Of a DNA stretch of 31,796 nucleotides, positions 7,944-16,013 are shown piece by piece. The notes below the pieces were generated by a model. The model was not told the origin of the DNA. It saw only the letters and a list, made by a program, of their open reading frames with translations, and searched no databases. Position numbers and translations under genes: made by a program. Position 1 is the first letter of the stretch. The number at the start of each line of letters is the position of its first letter. Source of the DNA: a virus; the IMG/VR virus record IMGVR_UViG_3300036770_006474, positions 1-31,796 of that record; one strand, 5' to 3'.

Positions 7944-8835
7944 TTTCGATCAGTCTATCAGCGATGCACAAACGATTGCTGGAGGTGCCACGGTTATATT
8001 GTTTCCATGATCCTGCACGATCTATTCCTAAGAACACTGTGGGACTTGCTTCAACTTCTAATTGTTCACACACAGATCGTTGCCTGTCTGCAAATTTTCG
8101 AAAACACTGGTCCGGAGATATTTTTTCCATAATAGATAGACCTAACCCTAGACCCATGCGGTTCAAGTAACCTGTTTTGTGATGGATCAAGAGACTGTCA
8201 TCATCGTCCGTTTTGGTGAATCTTATACCTATCCTGGCGTGGGCCACAGGCACAGTCTTGCTCAGGCTGAAAACAATATCGGTTATGCACTCACGATCAA
8301 AATCAAAACACAGTCCGGCGCATGCACCGAAAAAAGCACAATCTATCAGCACAGGAACTCCAAGACGATCACATTGATCCAGTGTTGAGTCCATATCTGG
8401 GTGCTGGTCTCCTGTATCGCTGAATGGGTAACTGATTATGACTGCATCTTGAGCGTCTATATCAGCATCATCTATCCAGCGCCAATTGGGGAAATAGTTC
8501 TTCCAGCTGGCAGCATGATACATGTATTCGCCTCTGAAACATCGAAATCGTCTGCGATGATTTTTGAGATAAAATTTGTCAAAAGATTCCGAGGTGCCGT
8601 TGCTGGCTGCACTGATTGGGTAGCAAGACAGCCCTTGGATTTCATTGAGCTCTGTATGGGAAATCCACTCACGATACTTGTCCACAAACTTTAGATGGAT
8701 GTCTTCTTCTGTGAGCCAACGATAGACCGAGCCTTGTTGCATCAGATCTTGGATAAGCGTAATCAACGCCGGATCGGGCACCGCCTTGGCTCCGCCAAAT
8801 TCTAAATGTTTAAGGCTCGGTAAATGATGTGTCAT
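7936..8835 (-). CDS. PLP-dependent (fold type I) aminotransferase-like enzyme
   Basis: A 299-residue protein, short for fold type I enzymes. ASNGTSESFDKFYL (77-90) resembles the phosphate-binding region, D165 in PVLIDCAFFG is the expected pyridine-nitrogen Asp, and K193 in VFSLSKTVPVAHARIGIRF is the likely Schiff-base lysine, followed by the arginine normally placed there. The small-domain C-terminus is much reduced, so this may be a minimal variant or a repurposed PLP enzyme. The substrate is unknown; with GalE upstream and a PglD-like acyltransferase downstream, an amino-sugar route is one option, an amino-acid-derived product another. It overlaps the glycosyltransferase-like gene by 4 nt and the oxygenase by 8 nt. 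Confidence 0.7.
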   Translation of the reverse strand: MTHHLPSLKHLEFGGAKAVPDPALITLIQDLMQQGSVYRWLTEEDIHLKFVDKYREWISHTELNEIQGLSCYPISAASNGTSESFDKFYLKNHRRRFRCFRGEYMYHAASWKNYFPNWRWIDDADIDAQDAVIISYPFSDTGDQHPDMDSTLDQCDRLGVPVLIDCAFFGACAGLCFDFDRECITDIVFSLSKTVPVAHARIGIRFTKTDDDDSLLIHHKTGYLNRMGLGLGLSIMEKISPDQCFRKFADRQRSVCEQLEVEASPTVFLGIDRAGSWKQYNRGTSSNRLCIADRLIEND

Positions 8836-9818
8836 AGAGAAATTATGTTTTTGATAGATTCAAGGCACTGATCAACGGGTTTATGATCTCGAAACTTGAT
8901 CCAATTGTCCCACCTGCGGTGTCTGGTTGCCACGAGCATATCATGTAAATCCAAGTCAACTATACGATCCAATTCGGCATGCATTTTATTTAATCTTGTT
9001 CTCGCATCCGTCTCAAAATCGTAGGAGTGATCAATGATATCATCAAAAACATCAAATCCCAATCGACGTAATTCAGATAGGATGCCTTGATTACCCAAGA
9101 CCAGAAACAATTGTCCAGAAAGGATAGGCTTCCAAGTTTTCTCTGTAATAAAAATCCTGCGTTTCACTGTGCTTTCATTTACTAGGTTCAGACATGTGTC
9201 AGTCCAGGCAGGATGTGTAGCTCTCAACTCAAAGGCAAAACCATTTGCCGGATCTTGGTCCTGGACACTGCGACAGATTGTTTGCCAATCTGCATTTTCT
9301 TCTTGGGTGAGTTCGAATCCATCGTCATATGCACTGCATTTTATCTGGTCGTGCCATAGGTTAACTATACTTTCATGTCGATAAGGTTTTTCTTGCATGA
9401 TCAGATAATTGGCGATTCGGAACGGCCTAGGTTGTCCGCCCAAACTGCTGACCAAAAAAGTTTTTTTCCTCGACATGTCTGGACAGGGTGGTAAATCCTG
9501 AGACCTTTGCCAGAACCAGAAAGGAAAATACACAATGTTGTTTTCCAGCGATTCGTAACCTGGATCATGGGTCAAGATCACGAAGTTTTCCACACAGCAT
9601 TTGCGAAAGATATCGACCAGACGCCTGGTCAACGGGTAACTATCATCGTTACCCCAATGTTCGGTGGCACAGTTGGCTATCACTGCTCGATAATGCGCTA
9701 AACGCCGGCAACGATCAAGGTCCGGGACTATCCAACCTTTGTCATTGGTAACAAAAAAGTCCTGGTAAGGTTGGTGAGATTCGAAGATGTCCTGTGCATT
9801 TTTGTCAAATAGGCGCAT
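8832..9818 (-). CDS. predicted glycosyltransferase-like protein, TEKT-motif family, copy A
   Basis: A 328-residue protein from the ATG at 9818 (MRLFDKNAQD), which lies 14 nt inside the end of galE. A longer open frame reaches 9884, but that part is galE read in another frame. The C-terminal third has LVNESTVKRRIFITEKTWKP, then a hydrophobic stretch, SELRRLGFDVFDDIIDHSYD and an acidic helix. The same arrangement occurs in two other proteins here (21777-22757 and 23067-24035). The N-E-S...I-T-E-K pattern recalls the donor-sugar motif of GT10-like and exostosin-like glycosyltransferases, hence the tentative call; the fold is not proven. Its place between GalE and the aminotransferase fits sugar transfer. 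No clear Shine-Dalgarno site is present, so it is probably coupled to galE. Confidence 0.55.
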   Translation of the reverse strand: MRLFDKNAQDIFESHQPYQDFFVTNDKGWIVPDLDRCRRLAHYRAVIANCATEHWGNDDSYPLTRRLVDIFRKCCVENFVILTHDPGYESLENNIVYFPFWFWQRSQDLPPCPDMSRKKTFLVSSLGGQPRPFRIANYLIMQEKPYRHESIVNLWHDQIKCSAYDDGFELTQEENADWQTICRSVQDQDPANGFAFELRATHPAWTDTCLNLVNESTVKRRIFITEKTWKPILSGQLFLVLGNQGILSELRRLGFDVFDDIIDHSYDFETDARTRLNKMHAELDRIVDLDLHDMLVATRHRRWDNWIKFRDHKPVDQCLESIKNIISL

Positions 9819-10776
9819 TTTTTTTATACCATGCCCAGGCATGCTGGATGATTTCGTGTGTGTTATAGCGTGGTACCCAACCACTTACGAGATTGAATTT
9901 TTGGCTCGTGGCGGTGAGCACAGCAGGGTCACCAGGTCGCCTTGTACCTAACACGTATTTTAGATCGCCGTCGGTAACAGATTCCGCTGCGGTCATGATC
10001 TCACGGTTAGATGCGCCCACCGAAGTACCAAGATTGTACACCCCCGTCGGCACCACTGCATACACGGCCATGTGGTGTGCATGTGCTATATCTTCCACAT
10101 GCACGTAATCTCTCACACAGGTACCATCTACTGTGGCATAGTCTGAACCGTAGAGCGTGAACTCACGATCGTCTCGCAGACTTTCTAGCACTCGGGCGAT
10201 GATGTGTGTGGCTCCAGGTTCCTGGCCGTGGCGACCTTCGCTGTCTGCACCACAGGCGTTGAAGTAACGGAATGCCACATAGTCCAGGCCATAAGCCCTG
10301 TGATAAGCAGCCAGCATCATCTCCGTCATGATCTTGCTTTCACCGTAGGGACTCACCGGCAGGGGTGGGTCAGATTCTTGGCAGGGCGTGATCACAGGTT
10401 CGCCATACACAGCAGCGGAACTGGAAAACACGATCCTGGTGTTGGGAGCATATCGGATCACGTAATCTGCCAGATTCTTGGTCTTGACAAAGTTGTTTCT
10501 ATAATAGGATTCAGGATCGGCGATGGATGGTCCTACCAGGCTGGTACCAGCACAATGTATCACAGCTACGGGACGGTGTTCCAGGATACGGCTCAAGCCA
10601 TGTTCCGAAGCAAAATCTTCCTGATAAAAACGATCTGGAATCGGTTTAAGATGCTGAGGTAAAGGTCGGATATCTATGCCAATCACCCGTATGCCTTGAT
10701 CTCTCAAGGCCAGCATGGTCTGACCGCCGATGTAACCGGCAGCACCTGTGACTATCACGGTGATAGGTGTGCTCAT
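9805..10776 (-). CDS. galE: UDP-glucose 4-epimerase family (GalE)
   Basis: A 323-residue extended short-chain dehydrogenase. The NAD loop GAAGYIGG (11-18), the SSSAAVYG block, the catalytic Y-x3-K in SPYGESK, RYFNACGAD, and the GalE-specific TCVRDYVHVEDIAHAH are all present and in order. The family interconverts UDP-glucose and UDP-galactose or their N-acetyl forms; this copy is close to classic GalE in length and motifs. Its start overlaps the GT4-like gene stop by 4 nt (ATGA), and the next gene starts inside its end. It probably supplies a UDP-hexose to the adjacent glycosyltransferases. Other sugar-nucleotide dehydratases or epimerases are possible but less likely given the VRDYVHV block. 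Confidence 0.93.
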   Translation of the reverse strand: MSTPITVIVTGAAGYIGGQTMLALRDQGIRVIGIDIRPLPQHLKPIPDRFYQEDFASEHGLSRILEHRPVAVIHCAGTSLVGPSIADPESYYRNNFVKTKNLADYVIRYAPNTRIVFSSSAAVYGEPVITPCQESDPPLPVSPYGESKIMTEMMLAAYHRAYGLDYVAFRYFNACGADSEGRHGQEPGATHIIARVLESLRDDREFTLYGSDYATVDGTCVRDYVHVEDIAHAHHMAVYAVVPTGVYNLGTSVGASNREIMTAAESVTDGDLKYVLGTRRPGDPAVLTATSQKFNLVSGWVPRYNTHEIIQHAWAWYKKNAPI

Positions 10777-11957
10777 TGATACTTGGCAGCGGCTACATGA
10801 TCACGATAACGATTGCCCCCGCGATTCCACTGCTCTCCTTCGCCCGTGATGATGTCCACCACACGGTCTACTGTGCCATCGTTCCAGTCAGAGATACTGC
10901 CCATTCTAGGATGCGGATCCGATAACAACCGTTCTAGTTTGGCCACTGCGTCATCCATGCTCCAAGGAACATAGAGCCGATCAGGATCATTGGCAAAAGT
11001 TTCAGGAAAACTACGATAAGCAGGATACAGAACATTACAACCGAGAGTGTCGGCTTCGGATACGGTGTTGCTGACCCAGTCTTGCAAGGCACAATTAAAT
11101 AGTACGCGAGTATCATTGAGCAGATCGTAGTAAGCATTCTTGGCCAATCCATCATAGATTTTCAACTTGCCGTCTGCCGCCATGCTCCGGGCACGCTCCA
11201 CATACTCTGGATTGTTGCTACGCAATGCACCCCCTTGGAAGATAGCGAACTCCACGTCGGGATTGGCTGTCTGCACCCGTTCGGCCAGATCCATGAAGAA
11301 CCCGGGTTGTTTTTCCTGATCGAAACGAGCAGCGAAGGCCACACGCATCTTTCGATCCGCAAATGACCGGATCTTGTCCGCTCCACCAATGCGCTCCAGC
11401 ACTTCCGACTTGCCAAATGCCAGACCGGAGATGTTGTAAATGGGAGCAGTCCAACCTGCGATACGCATGTGTGCTACCATCTCTTCGTTGGTGGCCAACA
11501 CTGCTACATACGGAATCTGGTTTACCATCCGCTCGTAAGTCGACATCCAGCCTGCCATGCCCCACACATGCACGAAATCGTCAGGGTCGATGGCCTGTGC
11601 CAGACAACGGACGAAGATACGAGGACGCTGATTCTCAGGCACTTGATCAAGGATGTAAGGCAGGCTTTCGATGCCAGGTTGGAACATGTCTTCGAAGTAG
11701 ATCACATCTTCATTGGTAACCTCCCCGTTGCGCATCATCTGCACCAGATTCATCATCTGGCTCATGGAGAAGTAGGAGCGACCGTGTGCATCCAAGACTT
11801 GACCCACAGAGATTGACTGTGTGTTGTCGATAGTGTCGCCGGACACATACACCACATCTAGACCACGGTGATCAAACACACGTCGATTCCATTCTGTGAG
11901 TTGTAGGGTGTAACGAGCCTCATAACTTTCGAGGCCCATGTAGAATAGTTTACGCAT
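10773..11957 (-). CDS. GT-B fold glycosyltransferase (GT4-like)
   Basis: A 394-residue protein. The C-terminal half has the hallmarks of group 1 glycosyltransferases: VAFAARFDQEKQPGFFMDLA, then PDVEFAIFQGG, LKIYDGLAKNAYYDLLNDTR, and FNCALQDWVSNTVSEADTLG, where the Glu of SEAD corresponds to the usual E-x7-E region. The N-terminal domain begins MRKLFYMGLE and has alternating strands and helices. It should transfer a sugar from a nucleotide sugar, plausibly one made by GalE just downstream. The start forms TGATG with the stop of the preceding small gene. The target could be host surface glycan, a phage protein or modified DNA; nothing in the sequence chooses between them. Confidence 0.8.
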   Translation of the reverse strand: MRKLFYMGLESYEARYTLQLTEWNRRVFDHRGLDVVYVSGDTIDNTQSISVGQVLDAHGRSYFSMSQMMNLVQMMRNGEVTNEDVIYFEDMFQPGIESLPYILDQVPENQRPRIFVRCLAQAIDPDDFVHVWGMAGWMSTYERMVNQIPYVAVLATNEEMVAHMRIAGWTAPIYNISGLAFGKSEVLERIGGADKIRSFADRKMRVAFAARFDQEKQPGFFMDLAERVQTANPDVEFAIFQGGALRSNNPEYVERARSMAADGKLKIYDGLAKNAYYDLLNDTRVLFNCALQDWVSNTVSEADTLGCNVLYPAYRSFPETFANDPDRLYVPWSMDDAVAKLERLLSDPHPRMGSISDWNDGTVDRVVDIITGEGEQWNRGGNRYRDHVAAAKYQ

Positions 11958-12169
11958 CAGCGGCTCCTGCGGCTGTCAATGCTCCACATGTCCTTGGCAA
12001 ATTTGCCCTGGAGATGCTTGTTGAACTGCTGGTAGGCATAACTGCGCCAGTTGTAGAGGTCGGCCTCGTTAAAGCGATAGCCAAAGTCTTGGCAAAAACC
12101 TAGATATTGCTCCAGGTCATCAAATATAGCAGTAACTCTTGGATTGTGTTTTAAGACTAGTTTTCCCAT
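11957..12169 (-). CDS. small conserved phage-type hypothetical protein
   Basis: A 70-residue basic, aromatic-rich protein (ADLYNWRSYAYQQFNKHLQG) ending in S-R-R-S-R. AAGGAA lies 7 nt before the ATG, and the stop overlaps the glycosyltransferase start (TGATG). I recognise the style as a small T4-like phage protein but know no function. It opens the cargo operon after one of the few intergenic gaps. There is no signal peptide or membrane helix. Confidence 0.65.
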   Translation of the reverse strand: MGKLVLKHNPRVTAIFDDLEQYLGFCQDFGYRFNEADLYNWRSYAYQQFNKHLQGKFAKDMWSIDSRRSR

Positions 12170-12243
12170 GACATAATTCCTTGTTGGAGGATCTAAAAAA
12201 TATTAGAATATTTACTGCTGTGATTTGACGCCTAGAAAATCCA
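12170..12243 (-). promoter_or_regulatory. 74-nt gap with possible promoter for the cargo operon
   Basis: This AT-rich gap separates the methyltransferase stop from the next start and is the only real break between 17410 and 3837. On the minus strand it holds AGTAAATA (12209-12216), six of eight matches to a T4 late box, and the A/T-rich TATTCTAATAT that could serve as a -10 box without a convincing -35. No hairpin terminator is evident. A promoter here would drive about 8 kb of coupled genes. Confidence 0.3.
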
Positions 12244-12996
12244 TCATTCAAACTTGTGCCATTGCTGTGCCGGCACAAGCCTTTTTTGTGCTACCACTAT
12301 CCAAAAATGTTTTTTACCTATTTCGACAAATTCTTTCCAGGCCGAATCGATTTTGACTATTTTAAGATGTGGTTCTATGGCTGACACGATGTCGACCATC
12401 GATCTTGTAATCAATCCGTCACAAACAGCAGCCACGTCTTCTCCGGAACCCAAACAGCTGATCCATATGCCGTTGATGGCAAGGAGATCATTGATTTTTT
12501 CCGCAAATCGTGCTCGATCTGACGCACGATTAAACAGATGAAAACAACCATCATCCACTATGAGATCAAATCGTTGGTTGCCGGTATCTAATTCTAACAC
12601 ATCTGCGGTTTTGTAAACTATCTTATCGACCAGATCAGGCATGTTTTTTTTGGCTAAATCAAGAGCGGTTGGTGAAATATCTACGGCCCAGGGTTTGAGA
12701 CCCTGTTGTGCGGCTTTAATGGCGTAAATTGGAAAATCTCCACAACCTAGTTCCATTACTGTTTTTTCATGATTTGAGGCGATATCTGAGATATAGCAAT
12801 CCACCAGAGCAAAAGATTGGTGGCGATTGGACCATGGCATATCCTGCGGATCTATACGAGAGTACCGAGCCTCCCAGACCAGATCCATAGAACCTTTGGG
12901 AAACTGCTGGTTTATTTCATCAACTAATGCATTATACTTCTGTAGTTTTGGATGCATGTCAAATGGTATAAGAAAGATTGGGACGGTGGGTTTCAT
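12244..12996 (-). CDS. class I SAM-dependent methyltransferase
   Basis: A 250-residue protein with motif I VMELGCGDFP (80-89), an acidic motif II AVDISPTALDLAKK, then IVYKTADVLEL and RFDLIVDDGCFHLF, a normal Rossmann methyltransferase order. The fold resembles thiopurine-methyltransferase-like and similar small-molecule methylases; the substrate is unknown. Two starts are possible: the ATG at 12996, 38 nt inside the preceding gene, or the ATG at 12957, two nt after that gene's stop (TGACATG). Neither has a strong ribosome site, and the second matches local spacing better. The gene looks more AT-rich than the genes before it. It would yield S-adenosylhomocysteine, the substrate of the hydrolase at 24035. 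Confidence 0.85.
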   Translation of the reverse strand: MKPTVPIFLIPFDMHPKLQKYNALVDEINQQFPKGSMDLVWEARYSRIDPQDMPWSNRHQSFALVDCYISDIASNHEKTVMELGCGDFPIYAIKAAQQGLKPWAVDISPTALDLAKKNMPDLVDKIVYKTADVLELDTGNQRFDLIVDDGCFHLFNRASDRARFAEKINDLLAINGIWISCLGSGEDVAAVCDGLITRSMVDIVSAIEPHLKIVKIDSAWKEFVEIGKKHFWIVVAQKRLVPAQQWHKFE

Positions 12997-13408
12997 ATCG
13001 GATCAGGCAACCATTCTCGCCATCTTCGGAGACCTCTATCCATACCGCCCGGCCTGGATAACGATCTGCTATCTGTATATATAGGTCATCCGCCATCATC
13101 TCACAACTTTTGAAGTCAAGGCTCAGAACTGCGTCTTGATTATTATACAGCGAGAGACACCAGCGTTTGAACTGGATGAACTCGATGTCCCGATCATTGT
13201 GGAACACATCGATCCACACCCGGAAATGGAAGATATGGCGATGAGGATAACCAAGGAACGAAACATCATATTCATCTCCAGTGGCCAGACCAGGATCTGT
13301 CAGTGCCGCCGGATACTTATGCACACCCTCGCGCTGGAAGGTGACCCAGATCTTTCTATCCGCTCGTTGCATGATGCGTTCTGCTGTTTGTCTTTCCGCT
13401 TGATTCAT
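12959..13408 (-). CDS. conserved phage-type hypothetical protein
   Basis: A 149-residue soluble protein. The middle block RVWIDVFHNDRDIEFIQFKR and the following CLSLY look strongly constrained and are of a kind seen in T4-like phages of aquatic bacteria; I know no function. There is no signal peptide or helix pair. The start overlaps the previous gene by 4 nt (ATGA). It belongs to a run of three unknowns between the YdcH-like gene and the methyltransferase. Confidence 0.7.
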   Translation of the reverse strand: MNQAERQTAERIMQRADRKIWVTFQREGVHKYPAALTDPGLATGDEYDVSFLGYPHRHIFHFRVWIDVFHNDRDIEFIQFKRWCLSLYNNQDAVLSLDFKSCEMMADDLYIQIADRYPGRAVWIEVSEDGENGCLIRYETHRPNLSYTI

Positions 13409-13716
13409 GATTGCCTCATCGATTCCATGGTTATGATCTTGCCCAGTTCGGAGTTGAAATCCTGCTCGTCAGTGATGATGTAGTTGCGCTCATCGCTCCT
13501 GTCTTTGATCCTGTCATAGGTTCTGAAACTGACCACGAATCCACCGATCATTTTCTTTATGTTGATACGGAGTCCATCGCTCCAGGGTGCTTCATCTTCT
13601 TGGAGCACCAGATGTTTTGTTGATAATGACTGGGAAGTTACAGCCACATCTGCTATGTCTCGGTTTTCCCAGGCCCACTTGCACTTGCGCACGAACCATT
13701 GATCGAACCACTTCAT
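13405..13716 (-). CDS. conserved phage-type hypothetical protein
   Basis: A 103-residue protein beginning MKWFDQWFVRKCKWAWE, an aromatic and basic amphipathic helix that might bind membrane or nucleic acid, followed by a beta-rich part (GLRINIKKMIGGFVVSFRTY). No family recognised. Both ends overlap neighbours by 4 nt (ATGA), supporting the start and showing it is part of the coupled operon. Confidence 0.7.
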   Translation of the reverse strand: MKWFDQWFVRKCKWAWENRDIADVAVTSQSLSTKHLVLQEDEAPWSDGLRINIKKMIGGFVVSFRTYDRIKDRSDERNYIITDEQDFNSELGKIITMESMRQS

Positions 13717-14291
13717 GTGGCTCTCCAGTAATCGTCGCCATCAGGATACTGGCTATCTAGCACTTCGTCTCTGTCGACCTTGTGCGCCACAGGCACCACT
13801 TCATCCTCGCTGTAGTCCGACCAACCAGTGAACCGATCTCTAGGCATGAGATCTCGCAGTTCATGCACCCACACACCGGGATTGGTGGCCGCAAAGTCCT
13901 GATCATCGATCTTGACACAGGTGTTGTAGTTCCAAAGTCGGATATAGGGGATAGGCACCTTGATGATGGGGATGAATCTATCCCGCTCGCACAAGCCGCC
14001 ATCGTTGAACTCAGCCACGTAACGGAACGGTATGTCCAGGCTGCACCAATAGCCACGATCCAGGAAGGTAGCAATCACGTTTTCCCATCGTACATGATCG
14101 TCACCGGTGCGCGGATCGTAACTGTCATTTGCACCAAAGAAGATGTGTTTGATATTCGGTCTGAGATACTGTTCGATTTCCGCCTGCTGATGGTACCCGA
14201 TCACGAACAAGGTATCCTGTCCCCAAGCCGGAGTGGTCTCTACTTCTCTACCGTAGAAAAAGTCCGCGGATTCATGTCCTGTTCTATTCAT
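13713..14291 (-). CDS. conserved phage-type hypothetical protein
   Basis: A 192-residue protein from the second ATG (14291); the first ATG, at 14294, adds one Met. GGAG lies 7 nt before the second. It has a Rossmann-like opening (DTLFVIGYHQQAEIEQYL), then IKHIFFGANDSYD and RGYWCSLDIPFRY, and a C-terminal acidic tail. I recognise no catalytic family. It sits two genes after the DpdA-like gene and may belong to the same functional unit, but only position says so. It overlaps the end of the YdcH-like gene by 8 nt and the next gene by 4 nt. Confidence 0.7.
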   Translation of the reverse strand: MNRTGHESADFFYGREVETTPAWGQDTLFVIGYHQQAEIEQYLRPNIKHIFFGANDSYDPRTGDDHVRWENVIATFLDRGYWCSLDIPFRYVAEFNDGGLCERDRFIPIIKVPIPYIRLWNYNTCVKIDDQDFAATNPGVWVHELRDLMPRDRFTGWSDYSEDEVVPVAHKVDRDEVLDSQYPDGDDYWRAT

Positions 14292-14490
14292 CATCTATCT
14301 CCACTGATTCATGATCATGTTCCCATTGCTTCCGGCGCAAGTCTGCGATCTGGTCTTTGAGATCCAGTTTCTGTTTCTTGAGATCATGGATCTGTGTGTC
14401 CGTAAATCGGCCAGTGCTTTCCAGTCCGGCGATGCGTTTGTCCAGTGCTGCGTGCATCTCTTCCAGATGACGGATGCGGTTTTCGTACAT
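14284..14490 (-). CDS. YdcH/DUF465-like small coiled-coil protein
   Basis: A 68-residue helical hairpin. IRHLEEMHAALDKRIAGLE and LKKQKLDLKDQIADLRRK reproduce the YdcH/DUF465 pattern (L-x2-x-H-x2-L-D-x2-I ... L-K-x2-K-L-x-L-K-D-x-I). These small proteins are common in proteobacteria and some marine phages; the function is unknown. Its ATG overlaps the dpdA stop (TAATG), so it is translated with that gene. Confidence 0.85.
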   Translation of the reverse strand: MYENRIRHLEEMHAALDKRIAGLESTGRFTDTQIHDLKKQKLDLKDQIADLRRKQWEHDHESVEIDDE

Positions 14491-16013
14491 TATACGCTGT
14501 CCTCTAGTTGGTCCAGTTGTGCCTGATCGAACTCCTCCGCGGGTTCGATCTCCTCGTCTACATCAAAAAGCGTGTTGAATTGGCTGTGCGCATTCACGGC
14601 TCGTTTTCCGGTGAATCCACGCGTGCCCACTACCCTTTCCCACACTTTAGCATGATCGTCGATGATGGCCAAGGATTTAGAGCGATCACGTGCGGCAAAC
14701 ACTCGATCAATGATCCTGCGGACGTCGAAGTCAGAATTGGTAGGATGTACCATCATATCCGGACATATGCCACGATCGTACTCGCGATTGGCGCGTTGCA
14801 CCGATTCGATGTGTGTCCACACATTGTGTCCCATCATGAGGGCATAACTGAACGAGTCCCAGGAGGTGGCGCCCTCCTTGCCGATCTTGTTCTTGTCGCC
14901 GGGTCGGTACACACATACATCTCGGATCCGGAGCCTGGCCGAGATCGGAGAATCTTCGAAGGCCGAATGGATGCCATCCTGTGTCACAGCATCACGGAAC
15001 GATCGATTGTCCGTGGCGTATTTCTTGTCATCCGCGGTAGGACTCATTTGGTATGACCATTTTGATCTGTTTGGGGTCAGGATGGAATGATAGATCTGGC
15101 CATTGGCCGTGGCCAGGAACGGCGAAGCGCAGTCAAATGAGATAGTGAATCGGGGATTGGCGTACTGGCGCACTGCCCGCTGGATGTCGGTGAGCAGCAC
15201 AGCCCACTCCAGTTTTGATGTGCCCAGGAAGTGCATCCAGTCATGCACACCCGGTTCTAACAGTCCATCGTGGATGAGGTGCACCAGGCGTTTCAGCACC
15301 AGGTGCACATCACACATGTTCTGTCCACCCATGCCCCAACCATTGAAATGTCGATCAGGATATTTCCGCGGATCACAGTAGTGCTTCATGAGATCATACC
15401 AGTGATCGGCCTCGGCGTGGTTGCCGCCTTGCAACACATTGAGTATCCGGGTGTCGCCGTAGCGGTTGGCGATCCAGAATTCGTTGTTGTATTGTGTGGC
15501 TCGCACAGCATCATCATAGGAGAAGATGCCGCAGGCAGCCGCAGCCACAGGATCTCGGAAGGTCCAGGTTGGTATGTCCATGGTCATGCCGTAAGTGGCG
15601 ATGCCCATCTGCCATTTCAGCACCTTCTCTCGTTGTGCCTCTGCTTTCCGATCGGTAAAGTCAGCCCAGCGACCGGGCCACACACCCTTGGCGATCTGGA
15701 ATCCGCCAGAGTCTGCCAGCATGATGGTCGTGGCGTCTCTGTTTCTGACCATATCTTCTTTGGGATCTGGCTTGGCGAGATCGAGATTGGCATGGCCTGC
15801 ACTGTACAGGCTCCAGCGATAAGGGAACAACGCCTTCTGAGGATTCAACCAGTTCATTGACTCCATGTCCGGAATGCCCGGTGGCATGCGCGTGGCTTCT
15901 ACATAGGCACTGGATCTTTGCCGGCCGATGTATGATGCATAGAAACTGCTGATGGCCGGCAAGAATATGGCATAATCCTGTTGGGCAGCGGTAAGGTCGT
16001 GATCTACTGGCAT
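14490..16013 (-). CDS. dpdA: DpdA-like tRNA-guanine-transglycosylase homologue (7-deazaguanine insertion into DNA)
   Basis: A 507-residue member of the TGT superfamily, from the ATG at 16013 (a TTG at 16022 is less likely). Catalytic landmarks are in order: DSGGFQ (101-106), D146 in MTMDIPTW, VLQGG (193-197), GWGMGG (225-230) and the nucleophile D294 in ISFDCASP, matching bacterial TGT D102, D156, Q203, G229-G230 and D280. The C-x-C-x2-C-x(n)-H zinc site of tRNA-modifying TGTs is absent. Divergence from bacterial Tgt, the phage setting and folE plus queD in the same window point to DpdA, which exchanges guanine in DNA for preQ0 or a derivative. It overlaps the sulfotransferase by 10 nt and the YdcH-like gene by 1 nt. 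Which 7-deazaguanine is inserted cannot be told. A tRNA or archaeosine-type target is the alternative. Confidence 0.82.
   Translation of the reverse strand: MPVDHDLTAAQQDYAIFLPAISSFYASYIGRQRSSAYVEATRMPPGIPDMESMNWLNPQKALFPYRWSLYSAGHANLDLAKPDPKEDMVRNRDATTIMLADSGGFQIAKGVWPGRWADFTDRKAEAQREKVLKWQMGIATYGMTMDIPTWTFRDPVAAAACGIFSYDDAVRATQYNNEFWIANRYGDTRILNVLQGGNHAEADHWYDLMKHYCDPRKYPDRHFNGWGMGGQNMCDVHLVLKRLVHLIHDGLLEPGVHDWMHFLGTSKLEWAVLLTDIQRAVRQYANPRFTISFDCASPFLATANGQIYHSILTPNRSKWSYQMSPTADDKKYATDNRSFRDAVTQDGIHSAFEDSPISARLRIRDVCVYRPGDKNKIGKEGATSWDSFSYALMMGHNVWTHIESVQRANREYDRGICPDMMVHPTNSDFDVRRIIDRVFAARDRSKSLAIIDDHAKVWERVVGTRGFTGKRAVNAHSQFNTLFDVDEEIEPAEEFDQAQLDQLEDSV

Noticed and set aside
9819-9884. 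A longer form of the 8832 gene starting at 9884
   Set aside because: The extra 22 residues are the end of galE read in another frame; the ATG at 9818 gives an overlap like those elsewhere.
13782-15860. Long plus-strand frames (13782-14360, 14508-15056, 15270-15860)
   Set aside because: They lie opposite dpdA and its conserved neighbours, have no family motifs, no ribosome sites, and are explained by the codon bias of the GC-rich minus-strand genes.
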